From Brevibacillus_D fluminis_A (GTDB taxonomy: Bacteria; Bacillota; Bacilli; Brevibacillales; Brevibacillaceae), in contig NZ_JBQGPY010000003.1 in assembly GCF_052072235.1 (NCBI RefSeq), positions 1-7,441 on the forward strand: a stretch of DNA of 7,441 nt. The letters run 5' to 3'. Every line of letters begins with the position of its first letter. Positions within the stretch are counted from its first letter, which is position 1. A program made the position numbers and the translations under genes. The notes under the pieces were generated by a model. That model made no database searches, was not told the DNA's origin, and saw only the letters and a list, made by a program, of their open reading frames with translations. Below, in pieces: positions 1 through 5,344 of this stretch.

Positions 1-1143
1 ATGTCTGATTATAACGGTTCGTGGAACGATTGGGAAGTCGCAACTTCTGACAAAGATTTTTCTTTGGGAAATAATGCGGAAGCACCGTTAACCCCCATCT
101 CTAACAGGGGGGTTATAAATACAAATGCCCCTGAGTTTAAAGAGGGGTTGAGCGCGCTTGTCGACTGGGTTTCTTGCACTTTGAAAGAGCCGAGATATGG
201 CATACGGGAAATAATTGTCGCTTTTGGTCTTCCAGAAGAAAAATTCATCGAATGTGCTGGAAAAAAAGGGTGGGAATCTGGCCTATATTACGGCAATATG
301 TTTTTCTACTGGGGAGGCAATGACCACTATCATTTCGAGTTTTCTGGTCAGGGCTGCCGTGAGTTTGAAGAGGCTTCGAGTGTTACTTGGCATGAATTGT
401 TTGCGATGGCTCTGGATTTGAATGGGCATTTTACACGGCTTGATGTGGCGATCGATGATTTCAAAGGTTATTTTTCGATTGAGCAGCTGATTCGAATTTT
501 GAAGAAGCGTCAGGTGCGGAGTCGGTTTAAAAAGGCACGGATCATGGAAGAGATCGACATTCATGACGAGGTCGATTACGGAAAAACAGTGTACCTTGGA
601 CGCCCGTCGTCAGAAATTCAGGTTCGTTTTTACGACAAACGCGAGGAACGAATCGGCAAGGGTTTCGAGGTTTTGGCCGCCCTGGAGTGTTGGAATCGAA
701 CAGAGATTCAGACTAGACGTGAGAGAGCAACAGTTCTGGCTGGAATTCTTTCGAATCGTGAGGGACAGATCGGCGAGGCGGTAGTCGGGATTTTGCGGAA
801 TTACATAGAGTTTCTGGTTAAGTCTCCATCAGATACGAACAAGGCACGTTGGAAAGTTCAGCCATGGTGGGAGAAGTTTTTGGGTGCAGCTGAGGTGCTA
901 AAGCTGACGGTTAAGCCAGCTGAGAATACTTTGGTTAAAAAGCACAAGTGGGTGGACAACTCGGTTAAGAAAACGTTGGCACAGTTGGCTACAGCGTCGC
1001 ATGATCAGTTTGGCGAAATCGTGATGAAACTCGTGAAAGAGGGATATGACCTTTTAACCGATCAAGATTTCGATTTCATCGAGCGTCATCATGATGTTTA
1101 CTTGCAGCACGTTCGCGAGTGGTTGAAAGAAAACAGGGGATGA
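1..1143 (+). CDS. Rolling-circle replication initiation protein (Rep_trans-like)
   Basis: This 380-residue protein probably nicks the + strand origin and starts rolling-circle replication. Sequence signs fit the Rep_trans / filamentous-phage initiator family. HYHFEFSGQGCR (residues 109-120) matches the family's SGxGxR block. FTRLDVAIDD (144-153) is the hydrophobic-acidic metal-binding block. TVYLGRPSSEIQVRFYDK (196-213) holds the likely catalytic Tyr211 with Lys213 two residues on, and WNRTEIQ (231-237) gives the usual RxE. The start is the first base of the window. In a circular molecule it is preceded by AAGGAG at 7427-7432 with a 9-base spacer, which supports this ATG. A terminator-like hairpin follows at 1170-1202, so the gene may form its own unit. 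Family assignment is firm; the nick site is not identified. Confidence 0.9.
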   Translation: MSDYNGSWNDWEVATSDKDFSLGNNAEAPLTPISNRGVINTNAPEFKEGLSALVDWVSCTLKEPRYGIREIIVAFGLPEEKFIECAGKKGWESGLYYGNMFFYWGGNDHYHFEFSGQGCREFEEASSVTWHELFAMALDLNGHFTRLDVAIDDFKGYFSIEQLIRILKKRQVRSRFKKARIMEEIDIHDEVDYGKTVYLGRPSSEIQVRFYDKREERIGKGFEVLAALECWNRTEIQTRRERATVLAGILSNREGQIGEAVVGILRNYIEFLVKSPSDTNKARWKVQPWWEKFLGAAEVLKLTVKPAENTLVKKHKWVDNSVKKTLAQLATASHDQFGEIVMKLVKEGYDLLTDQDFDFIERHHDVYLQHVREWLKENRG

Positions 1144-1169
1144 CAATAAGGTATTACTGCAAAAAATGA

Positions 1170-1202
1170 GACTGACTGTCCTACTTGATAGTCGGTCTTT
1201 TT
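1170..1202 (+). terminator. Intrinsic terminator after rep
   Basis: GACTGACT (1170-1177) pairs with AGTCGGTC (1190-1197), with one G-U pair and a 12-base loop, followed by five T's (1198-1202). An A run at 1161-1166 precedes the stem, so it could also work in the reverse direction. It begins 26 bases after the rep stop codon and overlaps the promoter of the next gene. Confidence 0.65.
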
Positions 1203-1210
1203 GTTATGCT
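1202..1210 (+). promoter_or_regulatory. Extended -10 promoter for the small regulator gene
   Basis: TGTTATGCT fits an extended -10 element (TG, one base, then TATGCT, 4 of 6 to TATAAT). TTGATA at 1185-1190 is a good -35 but is only 14 bases upstream; it would be 19 bases from the alternative -10 TAGAAT (1210-1215). Transcription would start near 1217 and give a short leader before the ribosome site at 1243-1247. Judged by eye only. Confidence 0.4.
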
Positions 1211-1252
1211 AGAATACGTTCGTTTCAAAATGTCGATATTTGGGAGGGGATT

Positions 1253-1405
1253 ATGCCTAGACCAAGGCTTCCAGAAGACGAGAAAAAGCAAACGTTGACG
1301 ATTGGCCTAAAGGGAGCCACGATAAAAAAGTTAAGAGAACATGGTGATTACAGCAACCTAATCGAGCGCCTTTTGACAGATTATTTTAAAAAAATGGGGA
1401 AATAG
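1253..1405 (+). CDS. Small ribbon-helix-helix-like DNA-binding protein
   Basis: This 50-residue basic protein begins MPRPRLPEDEKKQTLTIGLK. It has a short strand (QTLTIGL, 13-19), a helix (GATIKKLREH, 21-30), a turn (GDYS) and a second helix (NLIERLLTDYFKKM), which is the plan of CopG/Arc-type ribbon-helix-helix regulators. It may control copy number or early transcription, acting as a dimer on DNA. The ATG at 1253 is chosen because GGAGG (1243-1247) lies 5 bases upstream; the open frame extends back to 1166 but that part overlaps the terminator and promoter. It is bracketed by two terminators, so it is probably expressed alone. Fold assignment is from pattern only. Confidence 0.65.
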   Translation: MPRPRLPEDEKKQTLTIGLKGATIKKLREHGDYSNLIERLLTDYFKKMGK

Positions 1406-1441
1406 AGAAAGTAGGACTTGCTAAATCTCCCATTTTTTTTT
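1394..1441 (+). terminator. Intrinsic terminator after the small regulator gene
   Basis: ATGGG-GA (1394-1400) pairs with TCTCCCAT (1426-1433) with one bulge, and nine T's follow (1433-1441). The 5' arm includes the last sense codons of the gene, so the stop codon lies in the hairpin. The stem is short and the loop long, but the T run is strong. Confidence 0.55.
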
Positions 1442-1448
1442 ACGATTA

Positions 1449-1476
1449 TTGTCGAACGAGTAATCTTAACTAAGAA
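1449..1476 (+). promoter_or_regulatory. Possible promoter for the virion gene operon
   Basis: TTGTCG (1449-1454) and TAAGAA (1471-1476) are separated by 16 bases. The match is weak, but a promoter is expected here because a terminator ends at 1441 and a dense series of genes starts at 1516. A similar string, TTGTCGA followed by TAA and TTAAC, occurs at 7401-7422 before rep. Confidence 0.25.
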
Positions 1477-1515
1477 AACCCGTTCCCACGAAAATAGGAA
1501 AGAGGGTAATGTTAA

Positions 1516-1806
1516 ATGTCCATGGTATTGTGCGGAAAAGTAACAGGGCTGAAAAGAGGTACCCCGAAAGAGGGCAAAAAACTGTTTCACACGCTGAAAG
1601 TAGAAGTGGGGAATAAGGCGTACTATCCAATGTTTGAGGACGGAAGATTGAATCCTCAGAAAGATCAAGATATTACGCTCGTGTGCGATGTCAACGCCAA
1701 TAAAAATGGATATTTGAATCTGTTTGTAGCTGGCTTTGTGGCGGATGAAATGATCATAGACCCAGAAGCACATATTGAGCGCTCATCGAGCTTTGATGAC
1801 TTTTAA
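1516..1806 (+). CDS. Putative single-stranded DNA-binding protein (gpV-like role)
   Basis: This 96-residue protein is predicted to coat the viral single strand before assembly. It has a strand-rich core (VLCGKVTGL at 4-12, HTLKVEVGNKAYYPMF at 25-40, QDITLVCDV at 51-59, YLNLFVAGFV at 66-75) that could form an OB barrel. Aromatics at Y36, Y37, F40 and Y66 could stack on DNA. It ends in SSSFDDF, similar to the acidic-aromatic tip of bacterial SSB proteins. Its size and position, right after rep and just before tiny membrane proteins, match gene V of Ff phages. AGAGGG at 1501-1506 lies 9 bases before ATG 1516; Met3 at 1522 is an alternative start. No family is recognised with certainty, so the role is inferred. 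Confidence 0.6.
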   Translation: MSMVLCGKVTGLKRGTPKEGKKLFHTLKVEVGNKAYYPMFEDGRLNPQKDQDITLVCDVNANKNGYLNLFVAGFVADEMIIDPEAHIERSSSFDDF

Positions 1807-1808
1807 AG

Positions 1809-2015
1809 ATGGATGAGACTACGACACCTGCTGTTGATTACTCGGCGCAGCTGGATACGATCATCCAGCAGCAAGCGCAGCTCATCGACTACCTCGATCA
1901 CATGTACAAGCTGCAACACGCATTAGCGGACAATCAAAGTCTACTGACCGCGATTTGCGGCATAGGCGTTGTTTTTCTGGCGGTGATGCTGGGCGTATAT
2001 ATCGTAAGATGGTAG
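1809..2015 (+). CDS. Small membrane protein with N-terminal helix
   Basis: This 68-residue protein has an acidic and glutamine-rich N-terminal half (DYSAQLDTIIQQQAQLIDYLDHMYKLQ, partly heptad-like) and one membrane segment (LLTAICGIGVVFLAVMLGVYIV, about 45-66) ending in Arg-Trp. It starts 2 bases after the stop of the preceding gene without a clear Shine-Dalgarno sequence, so translation is probably coupled. It is the first of three tiny membrane proteins and may be a minor virion or assembly protein. No specific function is recognised. Confidence 0.7.
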   Translation: MDETTTPAVDYSAQLDTIIQQQAQLIDYLDHMYKLQHALADNQSLLTAICGIGVVFLAVMLGVYIVRW

Positions 2016-2028
2016 GGGAGGGGATTGC

Positions 2029-2145
2029 GTGGAAGAACTTTTGTTCACATTGATCACGATGGGATTTTTCAGCGCCATGTGGGTTCTGGTTCGATCATGG
2101 TTGAGAGAAGCAGGAGGTTCGGGGGGCGTGGATGATGGATATTGA
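2029..2145 (+). CDS. Tiny membrane protein, pVII/pIX-like
   Basis: This 38-residue ORF starts at GTG 2029 behind a purine-rich ribosome site (AGGGGAGGGG, 2014-2023). It encodes a hydrophobic segment (LLFTLITMGFFSAMWVLV, 4-21) and a short charged, glycine-rich tail (RSWLREAGGSGGVDDGY). Size, single membrane segment and position between the ssDNA-binding protein and the structural genes match the Ff minor coat proteins pVII and pIX (about 32-33 residues), which cap the filament end that leaves the cell first. The similarity is of plan, not sequence. Its end overlaps the next gene by 14 bases, which suggests coupled translation. Confidence 0.65.
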   Translation: MEELLFTLITMGFFSAMWVLVRSWLREAGGSGGVDDGY

Positions 2146-2248
2146 ACGCGCAGCCGAATGGTTTGGCGAAATTTTGCTGTTATCTCTTTTTGCTGGCTTT
2201 GTGATCGGCTGGTTAAAGCTCGTTCTTGAAGGCTTGGAAAGGAGGTGA
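2132..2248 (+). CDS. Tiny membrane protein, pIX/pVII-like
   Basis: This 38-residue ORF (or 37 from the second ATG at 2135) reads MMDIERAAEWFGEILLLSL then a membrane segment through FAGFVIGWLKLVL, and ends EGLERR. AGGAGG (2112-2117) and a G run (2121-2126) lie upstream inside the preceding gene. With that gene it forms an overlapping pair, as pVII and pIX do in Ff phages. The final codons AGG AGG TGA double as the Shine-Dalgarno sequence of the next gene. Confidence 0.65.
   Translation: MMDIERAAEWFGEILLLSLFAGFVIGWLKLVLEGLERR
2237..2248 (+). promoter_or_regulatory. Perfect Shine-Dalgarno that conflicts with the GTG start at 2245
   Basis: GAAAGGAGGTGA is almost fully complementary to the 3' end of Bacillota 16S rRNA. 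The only GTG in frame for the adhesin (2245) lies inside it, with no spacer. A normal spacing of about 8 bases would put initiation at ATT 2254, a rare start codon. Confidence 0.6.
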
Positions 2249-3657
2249 AGAAAATTTTTGTAATCTTACGTCACCGCTATTTGTGGCTGATGGCTTTGCT
2301 CTTGTTCTCATTCACTTCACAGGCTGAGGCGGCAACGTTAAAACCAGTAATAAATCATGCTGTGATTGGTGGCTGGAGTACGCAAAGCGGATCGTCGAAA
2401 AATGCGACTGATGGCGATAATGCAACCTTAGTGGCATTTGGCGGAACGGGTAGTTATTCATGGGGAACACGAAAGCTGATTACCCAATATTTCCTATATA
2501 CGTCAAACGGTACGATCAGGCTTGAGTTGTACGATGGTACTACTTTGACCTACTCGAAAACTTTTGCTTCTGGAAATACTGTCCCGACTGCGACTTATAC
2601 GATTGATCCACCAGTCTACGCAACGAACATGAAGTTAGTCTCGACTTCTGGCAGCTGGTCGAATTTGGCTGAAATCGAATTGTATGAAGATCCGCCGCCG
2701 CCGCCGCCGTCTAATGTGACGATCAGCAAAGGAACGGTGACAGAAACAACTGTTGATTTGACCTTTTCTGCAACTGATGCATCAAGTATTGAGTTGTACA
2801 AGAACGGTGCAAAGCTTGTAACGTTTCCGGGCACGGCAACATCATACAAGGTCAGCGGGCTAACGGCTTCAACGTCATATGACTTTTACATCAAAGCTAT
2901 AAACATAGTTGGTTCGGCGAATAGCTCAACGCTTACCGTAAGGACTAACGATCCGCCGCCACCACCGCCGCCGCCATCTAATGTGACGATTAAGGCAGAT
3001 AGTGTCACGGAAGATACGGTGAATCTGTCTTTTACGGCAACTGGTGCAAGCAATATTGAGTTATATCGGAATGGCGTAAAGGTAGTAACGCTTGCTGGAG
3101 ATACAACGACCTTTAAGGATGCGAATAAGCAACCGTCGACCAGTTACCAATACTACATTCGCGCGGTGAATACTGGTGGAGCGACAGCGAGTGAGATAAT
3201 CACGGTCAAAACGCTTGATCCGCCGCCGCCAGTTTTGAGTGAGCTTTCGTACACTGCGACGACAACCAGTGCGACAGTCACTTGGAAAAATGGAAAAGCC
3301 CCGTTTACAGTTGTCTGGGCTGGTACCTCAACGACAACGAGCGAACGGAGCTTCAAAAAGGAAGGTCTGACGAAAAATACTTCCTATCCTGTAACAGTAA
3401 CGGATAGCGATGGAGTGAGTCAATCGACCACTGTTAAAACACTGGTTAAGGACTTTTTGCAACCGCCAGTGCCGCCAGATAGCACGAACATCTTTCAGAG
3501 GATGGTCAACTCATTTGGTACAGCTGGTACATATGCGCTGGTTGTGATCGGTGCAGCGGTTTCACTTGGAATAATTGAATTCTCGGTATTTATATATGGC
3601 GCTTACTCAAAAAATGGCTGCGAGCAGCTAAATAATTGGAGGAATCAGGACATATGA
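2245..3657 (+). CDS. Secreted adhesin with FN3 modules and a C-terminal coat-protein-like domain
   Basis: This 470-residue protein is the likely receptor-binding tip protein. A signal peptide (1-29) ends QAEA/A. A strand-rich domain (about 33-148) with SKNATDGDNAT and the closing motif NLAEIELYE resembles F5/8-type C (discoidin) carbohydrate-binding modules. Three FN3-like modules follow, each entered through a proline run (P150-155, P237-244, P326-329); the first two start with the same SNVTI. From P411 the protein copies the major coat protein: PDSTNIFQRMVNSFGTAGTY and onward, 28 of 34 residues identical to coat residues 46-79. After Ile444 the frame diverges, while the -1 frame reads ILGIYIWRLLKKWLRAAK-stop, like the coat C-terminus. 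As written, the ORF runs over the coat gene's ribosome site and ends inside its start codon. The start is uncertain: GTG 2245, overlapping the preceding stop, or ATT 2254. Domain names are by pattern. Confidence 0.8.
   Translation: MKKIFVILRHRYLWLMALLLFSFTSQAEAATLKPVINHAVIGGWSTQSGSSKNATDGDNATLVAFGGTGSYSWGTRKLITQYFLYTSNGTIRLELYDGTTLTYSKTFASGNTVPTATYTIDPPVYATNMKLVSTSGSWSNLAEIELYEDPPPPPPSNVTISKGTVTETTVDLTFSATDASSIELYKNGAKLVTFPGTATSYKVSGLTASTSYDFYIKAINIVGSANSSTLTVRTNDPPPPPPPPSNVTIKADSVTEDTVNLSFTATGASNIELYRNGVKVVTLAGDTTTFKDANKQPSTSYQYYIRAVNTGGATASEIITVKTLDPPPPVLSELSYTATTTSATVTWKNGKAPFTVVWAGTSTTTSERSFKKEGLTKNTSYPVTVTDSDGVSQSTTVKTLVKDFLQPPVPPDSTNIFQRMVNSFGTAGTYALVVIGAAVSLGIIEFSVFIYGAYSKNGCEQLNNWRNQDI
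2689..3231 (+). repeat. Repeated CCG proline-codon tracts at module borders
   Basis: GAT followed by CCG/CCA runs occurs at 2689-2709 (6 Pro), 2950-2976 (8 Pro) and 3217-3231 (4 Pro). The first two are followed by the identical TCTAATGTGACGAT (2710-2723 and 2977-2990). These conserved module joints suggest the FN3 units arose by duplication. The CCG tracts are prone to length change and could allow module gain or loss. Confidence 0.8.
3475..3635 (+). other. Coat-protein-like domain with a one-base frame break
   Basis: Bases 3475-3576 encode the coat-like residues P411-I444 in the adhesin frame. From 3579 the homology continues in the -1 frame (ATT CTC GGT ATT TAT ATA TGG and on) to a TAA at 3633-3635. 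One base inserted near 3577-3578 (GTA for GA) would restore Val, as in the coat protein, and give a 463-residue product. The restored stop lies just before the coat gene's ribosome site (GGAGG, 3638-3642), which is the natural gene spacing. A slippery-like A AAA AAT (3609-3615) exists, but the coat gene has the same CTCAAAAAATGGCTG string, so it may mean nothing. Confidence 0.8.
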
Positions 3658-3950
3658 AAAAGTTTCTGGATGCAGTAAAAAAACGTAGCAAAGCGGTAGC
3701 AAGTGCCGCATTTTTGATGGCTGCGACTTTGGTTTTCCAGCAGGGTGAATCACATGCGGCAGGTGCTACATTGACAGAGCCAACGATGCCAGACAGCACC
3801 AGCGTAATGCAGCGTATGGTTGACTCGTTCGGTACTGCAGGAACGTACGCGATCGTCGTGATCGGTGCAGCCGTTGCCTTGGGTATCATCGTAATCCTCG
3901 GCATGTACACGTGGCGCTTGCTCAAAAAATGGCTGTCCTCTGCCAAGTAA
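3654..3950 (+). CDS. Major coat protein precursor (pVIII-like)
   Basis: This 98-residue protein has the full plan of a filamentous phage major coat protein. A basic N-terminus (KKFLDAVKKRSK) and hydrophobic core (AVASAAFLMAATLVF) form a signal peptide, probably cut after SHA (33-35). A short N-terminal region with amphipathic MPDSTSVMQRMVDSF follows, then a membrane segment (about 64-86, with GTAGTYAIVVIGAAVALGII), and a basic tail RLLKKWLSSAK that would face the DNA in the filament. Mature length would be about 60-63 residues, slightly over the 50 of Ff. ATG 3654 is chosen because GGAGG (3638-3642) lies 11 bases upstream; the frame extends to TTG 3636 but that covers the ribosome site. A terminator-like hairpin follows within 25 bases, which suits very high expression. 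Confidence 0.92.
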   Translation: MKKFLDAVKKRSKAVASAAFLMAATLVFQQGESHAAGATLTEPTMPDSTSVMQRMVDSFGTAGTYAIVVIGAAVALGIIVILGMYTWRLLKKWLSSAK

Positions 3951-3951
3951 T

Positions 3952-4863
3952 ATGATGTTGGGCGCTCTCTTCAGCACAAGAGGAGAAGCAAAGAAGGGCC
4001 CAAGGCTAAAAAGGCGGCAGCCTTACGCCTTGGCCCTTTTGCTTTTCCTCGCTGTGCTACTGGTACCGAGTTTGAGTTTTGCTGCAACTGTTAAGCCACC
4101 TGTGCTGGTTGAAGCGGACTGGATAACAGGCGGTTTTATTGTGAAGTACGATCAAGCGATACCAGGCGCAACCTTGCGCTTGTACTTATCTACAGACTAT
4201 AAGACTTATTCGGTGATCCGGACGTGGACAGCAGATGCAACTTCGGGCATCACGGAGATAAACGGACTCGACAACGGCGACACAATCTACTATTACGTGA
4301 CGCAAGAGTTGGATGGGGTAGAGTCGGCACGAAGCAATATTCAAAAGCAGACGCCGCCTTACACGGTGTTTGTGATCAACTGGCCAGATATGCTGAACGA
4401 TTTGCAGAACATGATGCAGAATTTTTTTACGCCGAGTCAAGCGGCGATCGACGGTCTGAAGGATGCGTTAAATAATCTTGCAGATAAGATGGGTGCGGGC
4501 GCGGCTGGTGCCGCTGGTTCGCAGATCGGCGGAGCGATCGGAGACGCAGCGAGCAACATGCCGCCGCCAATTGTGCCAAGCCCGGGCAGTAATCCTTATG
4601 GGGGAGGGGACACCGGAGGACAGCTGCCGAACAAAGGGGCAGACATTGGTAAGGGCAAATTGCCTGATTTGATGTCAGGGACTGATACTGATCTGACGTT
4701 CGTCGTGCCTATTACGCAGGGTGTGACGGTCAAGTTGTTCACGAAAGAGCAGATGGAGAAGTTCGGGTGGATAGCGATCATCAGGATTGTGGTAAACGCG
4801 ATCATCTGGATAATGTTCGGGTTGTATCTGATCAATCGTTTTACGCCACATCTGAAGGCGTAG
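3952..4863 (+). CDS. Minor tip protein with one FN3-like domain and C-terminal anchor (pIII-like role)
   Basis: This 303-residue protein has a long basic signal sequence (RLKRRQPYALALLLFLAVLLVPSLSFA, 18-44, cut after SFA). An FN3-like domain follows (about 46-132, with TEINGLDNGDTIYYYVTQ). Next come a helical stretch (NWPDMLNDLQNMMQNFF, 143-159), an Ala/Gly-rich segment (181-200) and a Pro/Gly linker (203-235). The C-terminal domain contains one membrane segment (about 272-294) and ends RFTPHLKA. An N-terminal receptor side, a glycine-rich linker and a C-terminal anchor are the plan of Ff pIII. ATG 3952 lies 2 bases after the coat stop without a clear ribosome site, so translation is probably coupled. 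A strong hairpin (3973-4058) lies inside the first 36 codons. The gene before pVI-like is the expected place for pIII. Confidence 0.7.
   Translation: MMLGALFSTRGEAKKGPRLKRRQPYALALLLFLAVLLVPSLSFAATVKPPVLVEADWITGGFIVKYDQAIPGATLRLYLSTDYKTYSVIRTWTADATSGITEINGLDNGDTIYYYVTQELDGVESARSNIQKQTPPYTVFVINWPDMLNDLQNMMQNFFTPSQAAIDGLKDALNNLADKMGAGAAGAAGSQIGGAIGDAASNMPPPIVPSPGSNPYGGGDTGGQLPNKGADIGKGKLPDLMSGTDTDLTFVVPITQGVTVKLFTKEQMEKFGWIAIIRIVVNAIIWIMFGLYLINRFTPHLKA
3973..4058 (+). terminator. Large hairpin / intrinsic terminator after the coat gene
   Basis: Bases 3973-4006 and 4027-4058 form about 30 base pairs with small interruptions. AGCACA pairs with TGTGCT, GAGGA with TCCTC, GAAGCAAA with TTTGCTTT (one G-U), AGGGCC with GGCCCT, and AAGGC with GCCTT. 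A smaller hairpin, AAGGC-GGCA-GCCTT (4011-4024), sits in the loop. The inner GC-rich part ends GGCCC followed by TTTTGCTTTT (4037-4046), a classic intrinsic terminator shape. It starts 23 bases after the coat stop codon and lies wholly within the coding sequence for the next protein's signal peptide. A packaging signal is an alternative. Confidence 0.75.
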
Positions 4864-4874
4864 GAGGCGTTGTA

Positions 4875-5123
4875 GTGGACTTTTTGATAAATGGTATATC
4901 GGATGTGCTGAACACGATGGCAACGGCTTTGCCGGGGTTCTCGTGGGCACATGATCTTGCAGCCGATGTAGCGGCTTTGAAGCCGTATTTTGACAAGGCG
5001 AATGTGTTAATGCCGGTTGATACAGTTTTGATCGTTCTGGGTCTGTGGGTGGCGTTGCAGATCGTTCTGGCGGCTTACTACTGGATTACTCGGACAATCA
5101 ATTTGATAAGGGGTGCAGGGTGA
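4875..5123 (+). CDS. Minor virion protein, pVI-like
   Basis: This 82-residue protein starts at GTG 4875 behind AGGAGG (4862-4867), 7 bases away and overlapping the preceding TAG stop. It has an N-terminal amphipathic stretch (DFLINGISDVLNTMATALPGF), a middle region with charged residues, and a membrane segment (about 47-70, VDTVLIVLGLWVALQIVLAAYYW) followed by a basic tail (TRTINLIRG). Position between the pIII-like gene and the Zot region, small size and hydrophobicity match pVI, which caps the filament together with pIII. The frame extends upstream to 4767 but that is shadow. Sequence family is not recognised with certainty. Confidence 0.65.
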   Translation: MDFLINGISDVLNTMATALPGFSWAHDLAADVAALKPYFDKANVLMPVDTVLIVLGLWVALQIVLAAYYWITRTINLIRGAG

Positions 5124-5344
5124 TGGGGTATGTTGTGTGTTTCTTCATGGCGTTCTTCTTGGGACGTAAGTACCAAGAGCTTATGGACTTGATGATGGCG
5201 CGGCGGATCGCCAAGATGGTGAGCCAGTCGGAGCAGATCGCGAAGGAAAAGGCGGAATATGACCGGGCGGTTGCGCTTGATCGACGGTATCACAAGAAAA
5301 TGTTCGAGGAAAAGAACGAGGAAGCGGAGGAAAAGGCGATATGA
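5123..5344 (+). CDS. Membrane-anchored coiled-coil protein, possible Zot partner
   Basis: This 73-residue protein begins with one membrane segment (MGYVVCFFMAFFLG) and then is entirely helical and highly charged (RRIAKMVSQSEQIAKEKAEYDRAVALD and a KNEEAEEKAI end), a likely cytoplasmic coiled coil. Its ATG overlaps the previous stop (TGATG at 5121-5125), and its own stop overlaps the Zot start (ATGA at 5341-5344). This double overlap implies near equal synthesis with the ATPase. Because the Zot protein here has no membrane segment, this protein may anchor it to the membrane. That role is inference. The longer frame from 5045 is not used. Confidence 0.65.
   Translation: MGYVVCFFMAFFLGRKYQELMDLMMARRIAKMVSQSEQIAKEKAEYDRAVALDRRYHKKMFEEKNEEAEEKAI

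Noticed and set aside
1166..1252. N-terminal extension of the small regulator (29 extra residues)
   Set aside because: It would cover the rep terminator and the promoter, and it has no ribosome site; ATG 1253 has one.
3609..3615. Slippery heptamer A AAA AAT as a programmed frameshift site
   Set aside because: The same CTCAAAAAATGGCTG string encodes Leu-Lys-Lys-Trp-Leu in the coat gene, so it is explained by the duplication; only a weak hairpin follows. Kept only as a possibility under the frame-break finding.
4596..4952. Reverse-strand open frames opposite the pIII-like gene
   Set aside because: No ribosome site or recognisable protein; they overlap well-supported genes.
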